The notes below the pieces were generated by a model. That model ran no database searches. It was not told the origin of the DNA and saw nothing but the letters and a program-made list of their open reading frames with translations. This document shows, piece after piece, positions 38,935-50,389 of a stretch of DNA of 64,000 bases. Position numbers and translations under genes: made by a program. Positions within the stretch are counted from its first letter, which is position 1. Each line of letters opens with the position of its first letter. The DNA is taken from assembly GCF_029227915.1 (NCBI RefSeq), contig NC_079880.1:13028501-13092500 (forward strand). The letters are read 5' to 3'. Source of the DNA: Hydractinia symbiolongicarpus. Its lineage: Eukaryota > Cnidaria > Hydrozoa > Anthoathecata > Hydractiniidae.

Positions 38935-39236
38935 ATGTAGCAAAGTTCAAAATCAAAAGGTTATCATTATTTATGTAGGGTATCCCATTAAGAAAAAAAC
39001 CTTTTTCGTATTTGGAGAAGTTAAATCAATACCAAAAAAAATTAAAAGCAAGAGAAATTCTTGTGGACCGCAGAATCACATCAAGATCTTTTTGTTTAGC
39101 CACAACAAAAAACAAGGTTCATTCTTTTGAAACCTTTCCTACATCTACCCTTTAGTTTGAACTATCACGGGTGTATTCAAATATTTAAATGACATTCATA
39201 ACAACAATAAATTTCCCTTGGAAAAAGTGATCTCAC

Positions 39237-39290
39237 TCGAGTGACTGCTAAGTAATAGGAATTGATAATTACATTCCGAAGATATAAAAA
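39237..39290 (+). promoter_or_regulatory. Promoter of acidic gene copy 3
   Basis: TATAAAAA at 39283-39290, 103 bp before the ATG, and an upstream cactcgagtgactgctaagt element that is a diverged form of the one before copies 1 and 2. Confidence 0.55.
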
Positions 39291-39385
39291 CTGATTTAAA
39301 TCAAAAATGTTCTATTACTAGTTGAAAGTTGGACTTTTTGATAATTTTTTGCTTTGCACACAAGCAACAGGAAGACTTTGCTATT

Positions 39386-40250
39386 ATGAAATTTGTCGTG
39401 TGTTTAGCATCTTTATTTGTTCTTAGTCTTGGAGCACCTATCTTTGAAGGTAAAATGAAAAATTTAAAAAACAGTGTAAATGTAAAGATATATTATTTTT
39501 CTAACGTTTGATATTTTTAGTAGATGAATATAGTACTTACAGACTTGCTGAAGATACCATTGGTGAGCCAATATATTCTTGTTTAAAGTATTTTAGACAA
39601 TTTTAGTTATTCTTAATGAGTTTCCTCTGATTTTGTTTAACATTAAGATGATGACAACACGGCCGCTGAAACTAATGGAGATGAATCCAAAATTTTAGCA
39701 GTAAGTGAGTCAGATCTAATAAACGATAATGGATGGGGTGACACATATGGTGTGACCGACAAAACGCAAAAAGGTAAAGCATTCATTCGTCACTGACGAA
39801 CAGAACAAGTCCGACGATGTTGAAGACACGTCAGAATATGAGTCCCACGTTGTAAACGACGCGTCAGAAGATGAGTCCCACGTTGTAGACGACGCGTCAG
39901 AGGATGAGTTCGACAATGTAGACGACGTGTCAGATGATGAGTATGACGATGTAGACGTCGCGTCAGAAGATGAGTCCGACGATGTTAAAAACGTGCCAGA
40001 AGATGAGTCCTACGATGTAGACCACGCGTCAGAACATGAATCCAACGATGTGGAAGACGCTTCAGAAAATGAGTCCAACGATGTTGATGACGCTTCAGAA
40101 AATGAGTCCGATGATGTTGATGACGCGCAAAAAGATGAATCCGACGATGTAGAAGAGGCGTCAGAACATGAATCCGACCATATTGAAGAGGTGTCAGAAG
40201 ATGTGTCCGATGATGGAGAATACGGGCCAGAAGATGAGTCCAACGATTGA
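39386..40250 (+). pseudogene. Secreted acidic repeat protein, copy 3, frameshifted
   Basis: Exons 39386-39449, 39524-39562 and 39648 onward match copies 1 and 2: signal peptide MKFVVCLASLFVLSLGAP, linker DEYSTYRLAEDTIG, then NDNGWGDTYG. In exon 3 a 4-bp tandem duplication (attcattc, 39779-39786) shifts the frame, and the reading ends at TGA (39795-39797). The original frame stays open downstream to 40250, with at least a dozen DASEDESDDVD-type units. Either this is a recent loss or the 4 bp are an assembly error. If translated from the first ATG, only a short peptide of about 85 residues results. Confidence 0.75.
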
Positions 40251-40829
40251 GCATGTGATCAACAAAGTCGTGCGACAAAAAAAATATAGTGGGAAGAAAA
40301 GACCAAGTCAATATGAATAGCTGGCTTGGTAAACTAGATGAAAATGTTTATCTAAATTAATGCAAATAAAATATGACAGCTAAGGAAACTTATCTGACAA
40401 GAAAATCAGAACAAGTGAAAGACATTGACTGCGTCTATCGTAACAATATCAACAGTCGATTATAAAAAAGTTCACCCTTTCCAATTAATTACCACCCTCT
40501 TTCAAAAAATTGCTAATTTTTTGATTTTCTTCTGTCGACTGTGAAAGTTTGAAATTCCTGGTCAAAAAGTTGACTTAACTTTTAGTTTCCCATGATAAAG
40601 ACCATACTGACACGTCGTGGATGGTTGATTTTTGATTATAATGTGTACAGTCCAACAAGAGTAAGTCTAGTGAAAAACTTGAACGCCTATTTATCTCCTA
40701 TTTGTGAGTAAATAACGCGGCAAAATTGATGTTGTTTATGTTAATGTTTCACTTTCAAACTCTCAGAACTCGACTATTTTAAAGTTACCTTTTTAACAAA
40801 TTATTACATTGATGACGGAGTATACAAAA

Positions 40830-43100
40830 TTTCAGGCTACAGTTTCGTAAGACTTGATAGAAATAAGGGTCGTGGTGAGGGAGTGGCTATTTACAATAAA
40901 GAGAAAGTAAATTGAAAAGGAGAGCGAATTAGAACGAAAAAATGTTGAAAGTTTGTGGATCGAAATTATTTTCTCAAATGCCAAAAACGCTCTCTTGACG
41001 TCATATTACAATCCACCAAAAATTAAATGAACAATTGTTACAAGCAACAAAGGAATCAAAAGAAGTCATACTCCTTGGGGATTTAAACACATATCACCTC
41101 AAGAGATAAGATAATGAGATTATAAAGCAAACGTTGACATTAAATGGCTTTGTACAGTATATCAAATCTCCTACCCGTGTCACAATTAATTTTTCTACAT
41201 TGATCGACATCATTTCAAGTAAAGAGAACATTGTTAAAACCGAAGTTATTCCATTGTCTATCAGTGATCACGACATGGTCATCGGCATTCGTAAAATCAA
41301 TTACACAAAATACAAAACGATTTACAAACGAATGAGAAATGTTGCACGTTGTGACCATTAAGAACTCGTCAAAGAACTTAAATCAAGTGATTGACATTCC
41401 ATCTTCATGAAACTGATGTGAATAATGCTGTTATTTTGTTTACAAATATTCTCAACAATGTTTTCGACCGTCATGCACCATTTGTAAGGAGAAAAGTGAA
41501 AGAAAAACCTACTCCATGATTAGACGAATCTGTTAAACCGCACATGGATCAGCGATACAATTTTTGAGAAAAGCAAGGAAATCAAACTTGCCAGAAAACT
41601 GGAGTGCTTACACAAGGGTTTGAAACACGTGTACAAATCTTCTCCGATCAGCCAGGTGCAAATATCATCAGAATCTCCTTAATGAAAACCGCTTAAGTCC
41701 TAAAAACCTTTGGAAAGCTATCAAGAAAATCTTTCCATCGAAAGTAAGAAAACATCACCATCATCAAGTGAATCGGAATCAAACGAGAAAGTATCAAAAT
41801 TTAGAGACTTCTTTGCTTCCGTAGTAAATAAACTAAAGAAAAACAGTTTCAAGTTAGTTGAATTAGTATGGAGAATGCCAAAGGTTTTTCTCTCAAGAAC
41901 TAATTCAAGATTTTATTTCACGTATGTATCTGTAATCTTTGTTCGGAAAGAATTACGAGCACTTAAACGGACGAAAACAACAGGTCTGGACCAACTTCCA
42001 CCTTCCCTTCTGAAAGATGTGGCTGACGTAATATCAGTACATCTTACACACATAATAAACCTATCATTAAAATCAAACCTTCCCGTCACTATGGAAACAA
42101 ACAAAGATCATACCGGTCTTCAAGAGTGGAAATTCTGCGGATCCTTTGAACTACAGAAGAATCTCTGTGGCTTTACCAACACTCTCAAAGATTCCGGAGA
42201 AGGCGGTAAACTAATAGATTAATTGGAAGACAATCGCCTGTTAAACAAATGTCAGTTTGGATATAGAAAGAACCGTTCAACTGAATCTGCAGCTACTATT
42301 CTCGTGGGCCATATCTGAAATGAAGTCGAGGATAAAAAACTTCTCGGAGCAGTATTCATGAATTTAAGTGGCGCATTTGATACTTCTAGCCACAGCGTAC
42401 TTATCGAGATGCTTAACTTTTATGGTCTTAACCATGGAGTGGTAGCATGGTTTGGTGATTATCTGTTTTGTAGAACTCAGGTGGTTGAAGTAGACACTAC
42501 ACTCTCTACACCTTTCCAGCTAACGTTAGGAGTACCACAAGGGTCGATATTAGGCCCATTGCTGTTTTTAATTTACTTCAACAACCTGGCAGACCATCTT
42601 CATTATATTCGTTTTCTAATGTATACAGATAACACTGTAATCTACTAATCCGACAACGATATTTAAGCTATTGAGTGTGCTGAACTCCGAGTTTGAAAGA
42701 GTTTTTTGTTACATGAACGATTCTGAGCTAATAATGAATTTAAAAATTGGAAAAACAGAATCAATGTTGTTTTGCACTTCAAGAAAGTTATCAAAAATGC
42801 CATAAGACTTTGAAGTAAAGCACAATAACTATGCTATCAATGTTACCGACGAGTAAAGCTATTTAGGCAATATCATTACTCCAACTTCAAACTTGGACAG
42901 AAACTTTCAAGAGCGTTATAGAAAAATGTCCAACAGGATCAAATTGTTAACAAAAACTTGTGAATATCTAACACCTGAAGCTACATATAAAGTATATGAT
43001 AGCATGATTGAAGCACTGATGTTGTACTGTGGTTCATTAAACTTAGATCTTACTTCAACCCAGCAAAAGAAGCTTACAAGTATAATAGATTCAATTTGAC
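40830..43100 (+). mobile_element. Decayed LINE with endonuclease and reverse transcriptase
   Basis: Endonuclease pieces lie at 40836-41361 (SDHDMVIGI and FSTLIDIIS motifs). Reverse transcriptase lies in 42358-42648, with VPQGSILGPLLFLIYF and MYTDNTVIY: YADD has become YTDN, so the active site is lost. A thumb-like frame is at 42893-43099. Many stops and frameshifts occur. It shares flanks and its endonuclease part with the relic at 25982. It lies within the duplicated block downstream of acidic copy 3. Confidence 0.85.
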
Positions 43101-44365
43101 AATGGCAAAAATGTTCAGCACCTTGCAGATTCAACATAGCTGCCATTTTTTTCTGCTGTAATGTAATTATGTAATTGTGCAAGTTTACAGTTGTCACTGG
43201 ACTAGAGCAACAGCATCATAACAAACACAAGACGGTTACGTACTCTAATGGAAACCATTTCAAAAGGATGCACGGATGCTTCGATAGTTTCTAGACATAC
43301 TACAACTTAAAAATTCAAGCAGAGGTTCAGAAGTAGATGTGAAAACTACAACAATGGACATAACATATTGGGAAAAATAGCAGAATCTTAAAAATCGCAA
43401 CCACAACCAATTAAGAACGCCGGTTCTATTCAACTAAAACACATTGCAAACTTTTGAATGTTTTTAGTGGCGGCATTAGGACATTTTTAAGTTATTTAGG
43501 TCCAGACTTAAATTTTAATTAATGATGATTTCTGGTGACTTTATCCTGCGGTAATTCCACCATGTCTTGGGCCTAGCGCATTTTCTACATTGCTTACTTG
43601 CCCTACTAATTACTTAAACAAAAGATATGAACTAAAGCGCTTAAAAATGTTACAAAAATACAATAGCCAGCTAGGGAAAAACTAGTTTCTAAATTACTTG
43701 GCCTGTTTTATTTATTATCCGCTACTTCCAACATTTTCTAAAAGGATAACCCTAAAAAAGCGCTGGATATTAAAAAGATATTTATTCCACCTAAAAATGA
43801 TTAAATTTGCAGTATTTGAGTTGCAATTGGTGGACAAAGGGATACCCAGATGGTTCATGTTTGGTATCACTGGACAACCCAATTGATCTCCTTTAGGAAA
43901 CAACATAATCTTCTATGACTACCTAGTCCTCGGGAGCTATCAAACTCCCCACTGGGCCTGTTTTCCTCCTATTTTTTGACCGTAAATATACGTGATTCGC
44001 GGTCCAACATGTAATATGATCTAGTATTAGAGAAGCAATGTGTAATGCTTTCACGGAAGTCAATTTTCAATCTAAAAAACTTCCGCTTTCCGCTAAAAAT
44101 AGTGTGCGACATCAGGCGGATCGTAAAACACTATAAGTGATTTCCAAAGATCGTAAATTTTATTTTAATTATAAAACGCAATTTCTCGGTTTACCAAATA
44201 AACAACAGTTTCTTTAGCCGCAAAATTAACGGAAGTGCTCAAAATACCATATCAACATATGTAGAAGTATATTTTACTTCTTTGCATTTTTTTAAATGAA
44301 CGAATTGTAGAGTTTAGAATACCTGTCATCTTGATAGAAGCTAGTCTGTGCTCATGGGGGTGAGT

Positions 44366-44504
44366 AATAATTGTCCCAACCCGGTCATAAAATCTAATAA
44401 TTACACTAAAACGCTATAAAAACTCGCTTGTATCGATAATTGTCCCAGTCCGGTGATAAAATTTAATAATTACATTTTAACGGTATAAAAAACTCGCTTG
44501 TATC
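44366..44504 (+). promoter_or_regulatory. Tandem duplicated promoter-like unit of acidic copy 4
   Basis: Two ~70-bp units (ataattgtcccaacccggtc ... tataaaaactcgcttgtatc and ataattgtcccagtccggtg ... tataaaaaactcgcttgtat) each end with a TATA-like box. The second lies about 98 bp before the ATG at 44581. The same pair occurs at about 28959-29098 without a gene. Confidence 0.5.
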
Positions 44505-44580
44505 CACAAAACCATTTACTGAGAGGTTTAATTAAGCTTGATTCTAATTCAAACAAAGAACGAACTCCGCCCCGTCCATC

Positions 44581-45640
44581 ATGAAAATCGCCGTATGTTT
44601 CGCAGCTTAATTTGCCATCAGCTTTGCAGCGCCAATCTATGAAAATAAGTCCTTAGAAAATTAGATGTGACGTATGGAAAGTAATAAACTTTCTGATTGC
44701 TGGATTTCCCTTTTTAAACTGCTTGTTATTCAAAGTCATCTTAAATAAAGTTACTCTTTTTAATTCCTAGACAAAAAAATACAGTGGATGAAGTCGGAAC
44801 AGCTGCTGGAGAAGTAAATGCTGTATCTGTCCGTGAAACGGAAGTAGAAAAAGAGTTGGGAGATCTAGAGGTGGCAGAACAAGACCGTGAAGTACACCAC
44901 TCAGAGGATGTAGATGATGCTGTAGATTATTCCGACATAAAAGACGACGCCGAAGATTAATCCGACGTTGAGTATGATGCCGAAGTTCAGTCCGATGTTA
45001 AAGATGATGCCGATGTTCAGTCCGACGTTGAAGACGATGCCGAAGATCTGTCCGACGTTAAAGATGATGCCGAAGATCTGTCCGACGACGTTAAAGACGA
45101 TGCCGAAGATCTGTCCGACGACGTTGAAGACGATGACTATGTTCAGTCGACGTTGAGGACGATGTCGAAATTCAGTCCGACATTGAGAACGATGCCGAAA
45201 TTCAGTCCGACGTTGAGGACGATGTCAAAGATCAGTCTGACGATGATGACGATGCTGAAAGTCATTCCCACGTTGAGAACGATGTTGAAAATCATTCTAA
45301 AGCTAGCTATAACGAAAAATACGATGCTTCAGAAGATGATTATGAAAATGTCGACACGCAAATTAACTCTGACACACAAGGTAACTCTGACACAGCACAT
45401 GACATGTCGAAAGTTGATGACTTTAAAGATGTCGAAGACGATATTCCCGAAAATGATTACAATGATACAGACGATGTGTCGGAAGATGAATCCGACAGGT
45501 CCGAGACAGAATTTGTAGAATCAAATGATGACACTGATGATAAAATCGATAATGAAACAGAAGTCAACAAGGAGGAGGAAAAGGTGGAGGACACAAAAGA
45601 GGAATCCAGCTTAGATATGGACTTGGTATGGCTACGATAG
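44581..45640 (+). pseudogene. Decayed copy 4 of the acidic secreted protein family
   Basis: The start MKIAVCFAA is followed by TAA at codon 10, then FAISFAAPIYE as in a signal peptide, and the usual GAAG|gt donor has become gaaaataagt. Further on, acidic repeats of a new type (about 14 residues, DVKDDAEDLSD) run with an in-frame stop at 44957-44959 and a frameshift near 45146. Acidic sequence resumes to 45640 (DDVSEDESDRSETEF), ending DMDLVWLR. It is almost surely a pseudogene, though the last exon could be read by another transcript. Confidence 0.7.
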
Positions 45641-47495
45641 GCTTGAATTTTACGCCTCTCTTTAATTTCGATGTTTAAACTATTAGTTCAGTCTTAAATA
45701 ATACAATTAAAATTTGTATGAATAGTGGTTTCTTATTCTGTAGTTTTTTTGAATTCTACAAGTGATCAGGAGGCCTCGGAAACAATTACAATCTTGCAAT
45801 ATTTTTAAATAAAATTATTGGCAATTTTGGTCGCAACAGCTAGTTTTATGGATGAAAAACGTCGATTAAGTATTGGAACGTTGGGGACCACAAAGCATGT
45901 AGGCCAACAAATGGTACGTTTTTGTCTGGGTATATAAGTTCACTTTAAAGTTGAACGTTTTTAAAATATGTAAAATTGGCCAACGTAGGAAAGCAGATAT
46001 CTTGTTTTGTTTTATTCTTATTTTTTTGTTACTCACTTGATTTCCTCAAATTTCAAATGCTGCTATTGTATTGAAACGATTTAAATACAAATTAGTTTGA
46101 CCAATTAAACTTTGTGTGTGTATTTCAGCCAATATGGAAACAACCGAAGTTGTCAACACCTGTCATGTTTTTTTTATATTGTCGATGACATAAGATCTTT
46201 CTCCATTTTTCAAGATAAACAATTATGATTAGACCTCAGTAAAAATTTAATTCGGATGTAATTTCAGCTTCCGCTTAAACTTTAATTGTTCAACGCTTTT
46301 TTGATTTGTTAAACAACTTTTCGGAGATAACTTTACGATTGGTAGATTATAGGTTTTATGACTCGTGTGTTAGAATTACCATATAATTAATGACGGATAT
46401 TGAGAAAGTGACACTTCCGTCTTTCCGCTTTGTATTTTCTCTTCAATCTACTCGGTGCTGTTCAAATAATATCAGAGATATCTCAACTAGAAAAACAAAA
46501 CAAAATTCGCCATACACAATTACCGTTTTCAAACAATATCAAGGAACATAATTGAAGCAAGTACAATTAACAAAATCAATGTCTTTTTGTCACAAAATGC
46601 AAATTTTTGTGAAATGGTGTAATTAACTTGTGTCTTGTGTCTGTGTATATTCGCAGATAGTTTTTTTATATAAATTAACATGGCTATATTTATACTGCGA
46701 AGAATAGTTGGTGTAAAAACATTGTGACTGACAATACAAATGCATCAAGGAAGACAGATTTAATAAAAAGTGGGGCAAAATTGAAACATAAAGTACAGAT
46801 GTATCTCACAAACATTTGCATGTATCTTATTGTTTGATGAAACCTTTATTTTTTATGTTTTTTTTGTCAAAGTCAGTCTATGATGCCAAAAAAGTTAAAC
46901 GATAATTTTACGAACTTTTAAAAAATTTGAAAATGTGTCTGATTTATTCATTAAGCGCTTAAGTTACATTAAAGCGTATTTATTTATACCGAGAAAAAAA
47001 CGTTTTGGAAGACAGGTGAACTCAAGTTTGTTTACCATTGTTTTAGATAATTACGAGGTAAACAAGGTAGAACGAGTGTGCGATTTAAAATGGGACGCAC
47101 AACCGCGGACATAAGCCAGTGGAAAAACAGAAGAAGTTTTTAAGGTCATACGTACAAACTATTAAGAACAGTGTTAATCTCAGTAACACGCCCTTCGAAT
47201 ATGACAATGTATACAGCAGATTTATTGGGCTTAGTGTTTTTAGTCCAAGGTCACCCCGCCCAATTTTTCTCATATTTTGGACTCTATGGGTCATGAAGGG
47301 TATTGCTAATGCAACCATTTTCGAAATCTGCATTTTTGTCAAGTCGATGCAACGTTGTTTACTTTACCTACACACCTTCCAAGCAAACGCAAAGTCCGGC
47401 CAAGTGATGCTATTTAGGCATTTCAAGGAATAGCCAACAAAGGGTTATATCCAAAAATACTATGCCTAGGGTTTTAGACATGGAATTATAAGTAG
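45641..47495. other. Gene-free AT-rich region
   Basis: No gene, RNA or defined element found. Frames near 47085-47433 overlap on both strands and show no domain I recognise. Confidence 0.5.
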
Positions 47496-47631
47496 ATATA
47501 CAATAGGTAAACATAGGTTATTGAGATTTATTAACCCGAGGTGATTTATATTCAACGACGCGCAGCGGAGTTGAATATAATATCACCGAGGGTTAATAAA
47601 TCCAATAACCTATGTTTACCTATTGTATATA
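47496..47631. repeat. Long imperfect palindrome (136 bp)
   Basis: Arms of about 62 bp: the left starts atatacaataggtaaacata and the right ends tatgtttacctattgtatat, joined by a CG-rich centre (cgacgcgcagcgga). Single mismatches (cgaggtga/tcaccgag) mark age. No ORF. It is either a short foldback element or a strong cruciform. Confidence 0.8.
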
Positions 47632-47636
47632 TGTTT

Positions 47637-48078
47637 TATTATATACCCAAAAGAGATTGTTATAATTAATATTACTTATTTTGTTTTGTGTTTGTTTTGT
47701 TTTCGTTTCATTTTATAGTGTAGATCGAAACATTTTTTTGTGAAATCGACATGTTTTCGAAATGTTGTTGAAATCGACACGGTACAAAGAGACAAAAAGT
47801 TCATTTCTTTTTTTTGAATGTTGAGTAAAAAGAATTTTCTCGACAAAAAAGTTCCCGCCATTTCACGTGTTTGGAAATCGACCAATCAGAAAAGAAACCA
47901 CTAAGAAACAACCAATCACAGTTAATTACGATAAAAATTAATGAGGCGGAAAGGATAAAATCAAAACATGCGTTTACGAATGTTTTGTCAAAACTATTGT
48001 TACGTCACAAGCATTGAATAATACGGGTGGAATACGATTATTTATTCAATGGCTGTTTTTGCTTACGGGTATATAATA
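47637..48078. mobile_element. Short TIR element next to the palindrome
   Basis: Inverted 12-bp ends tattatataccc and gggtatataata bound 442 bp with no ORF. Inside the right end is a second small inverted repeat, cattgaataa ... ttattcaatg. It abuts the palindrome at 47496-47631, so the two may be parts of one composite element. Confidence 0.45.
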
Positions 48079-48309
48079 ATAGTTAATATATCAAAATGTT
48101 GGAAAAAGGAATGTTGGAAAAAAGAGCAAAATAAAGTAACATAACTGTCAATCTTACAAAAAATTACTTTCCACAAAACACCTTACAGTAAAAAACCAAA
48201 CAAACCCCAAAAATATTCTAATTCTACATTTATCTAAGAACAAAAGTTTTAGAATTACTAAGTTTATAAACCTTCACCAGTTAACCCTTTCCGCAATTCT
48301 GCTGAATCT

Positions 48310-48537
48310 TTATCCAGAGCACACACGTTGCACTTGCCATCTACAAATGATATGACATCTCCACCAGAAGCAATACCTTTTACATATCTTAACTTTTTTA
48401 TATCGACACCGTTGCGGGGGTTTTGAAGTTCTTCGTCTGGCCATCATTCTTCGTCTTCTACTTGACGATTGAACTTCTTCAAATTGCGAGAATATTAACA
48501 GAAAACATAGGACTGCAACAAAAAGAAATTTTTTCAT
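48310..48537 (-). CDS. Secreted, highly basic six-cysteine peptide, copy 3
   Basis: Single exon, 75 residues. A signal peptide of about 24 residues (ending EEVQS) precedes an Arg-rich stretch (SSRRRRMMARRR) and the same C-terminal domain as the genes at 16227 and 20956: C-x7-C-x3-C-x4-C-x3-C-x7-C, then S-G-stop. About 18 Lys/Arg and no acidic residues follow the signal. It lies 27 kb from copy 2, beyond the acidic gene cluster, on the same strand. Family unknown to me; candidate defence peptide by composition. Confidence 0.75.
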   Translation of the reverse strand: MKKFLFVAVLCFLLIFSQFEEVQSSSRRRRMMARRRTSKPPQRCRYKKVKICKRYCFWWRCHIICRWQVQRVCSG

Positions 48538-49128
48538 CTTCTTCGTTCAATGAGCCTTCGTGCTTGTCGAAATTATCATTGCGTGTTTGTCAACTCTTTG
48601 GGTTGCAATTAATCATGCTTTGAAACTCGTAACTTAAAGCAGTAATTACTCTTGTGGTCTTTACTTACGCGAAATGACTTTGTTATTGAATTCTTTTAGG
48701 TATTTTGTAAATGGAAATTACGTCGGTCGTAATTTTATACAAAACTAATCTGTATCCTGGAGATAAATTCACGGCTTTGACCGTCTTTTATGTATCGTAT
48801 TTGGTGTTTTCGTAGCATGACTTTTATCTAATACACAAACAGACAAAATAAGGGTATTAGTAACATAGAGATAAAAAAGATTTTACATTTCTGGCTGCTA
48901 TTTACGATCCAACTTCATTCATAGCCAAATACAGATTAGCACTTTGTAAACACAGAAAGCGTTAATTGTGCTTTTAAGGAAATGCTGACAATGCATCAAC
49001 ACACATTTCTTTAGAAGAAAATGATTTTTAGAATATGAGGCTGGTTTGAGTTTTAATTTTCTTATAAAAAAAGCCTGTACTGTACTGCTGGCATCATCAA
49101 AATTCCTAAACAACCTATATAAGCATAA

Positions 49129-49210
49129 GTGGATTTTTCAACAGGTTTATCGACGCGTCTAGTCCCTATAATAATAGCCGTATTCCGTCTGTCTGTCTGT
49201 TCAAAAGGGT
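49129..49210 (+). mobile_element. Two Helitron-like ends, head to tail
   Basis: A 3' end (ggatttttcaacaggtttat ... CTAG|T, to 49162) is followed at once by a 5' end (ccctataataatagccgtat then tctgtctgtctgt). This suggests an insertion next to an older copy, or a tandem copy. Confidence 0.45.
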
Positions 49211-50088
49211 TACCGATATTCCTTTGATCTTTCCGCGATTTTTAAAAACCAGGGGGTTGTTTAATCGCAAATCTTATTATTGATTAAAATAAATTTTGAA
49301 AATTAATTTAATTCTTTAATTAATTGTATTGCTTTAATTTATTGCCATAATAAGAAAAATAAATTTAGTGATAAAAATGAATGCATTATTTTAATACGCC
49401 ATTTTTAATGATAACCCCCGTGACCTCAATCGCCGTTTTCGCTCAGAAGCTACAGAAAACAAATGGGACAGTTTACTGATAGTTTTACTGACTTTGTTTT
49501 GACCGCTTGTACATAATACACCAATCAAAAACGCTTGGTTGTTTAAAAAACCAATCCAAGACTTTCGCGGCCTGGGCATGCCAACGAAGAAACATGAGAA
49601 CCGAAACATGATGGCCATTTTTGTTTTAAAAGTAATGGTGGGTCAGTGCTGTTTGTACAGTGCTGTTTGTAAGTCTGTTTCACCTTTTTGTCTTCTATAA
49701 GCTTTTTATTTTCGTAATATTGGTTTTTTGTATGTTCTAAAATGTTAAGATAAATATGTTGTCACGTTTTTACTCACGTACAGATCTTAAACGCACCTGT
49801 TTTAGGATTTTTGGCTAGGAACGAAGATTTTAGAGGCTAGCTAGGTAGATCCTACCCACCATTTATTTTTGTGTTGACACTGTAGCCATTTAGCTAGCTC
49901 CTATCTTTGGCTAAAAATTGAGAGTATAAAAATGCATTTGGCTACAACAATGTTCTTAAATAATAATTGTTATGCCAACTTTTTCCTGAAGGGGTATTAC
50001 GCCTCTACACCTGTTTGACTCTGCTTAACTATACTAAGCGGTTAGCCCAGTATTAAGAACAGTCAGTCTTTGGTAAAAAGCTGCTATG

Positions 50089-50389
<301 letters not shown>

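Larger units (their letters stand above)
39180..44560. repeat. Segmental duplication, paired with 24540-29165
   Basis: Ordered anchors shared with 24.5-29.2 kb are the TATA promoter, acidic gene exons 1-3, the caacagtc-type 3' flank, the LINE endonuclease, the ttggcctgttttatttatta segment, the cctagtcctcgggagctatc hairpin and the tandem promoter unit ending at aattcaaacaaagaa. The 40-43 kb copy kept the LINE middle part, which is missing in the 25-28 kb copy. Confidence 0.75.

Noticed and set aside
44968-45518. Met/Pro/Thr/Lys-rich frames over the copy 4 repeats
   Set aside because: Out-of-frame reading of the acidic repeats; the original acidic frame is visible beside it.
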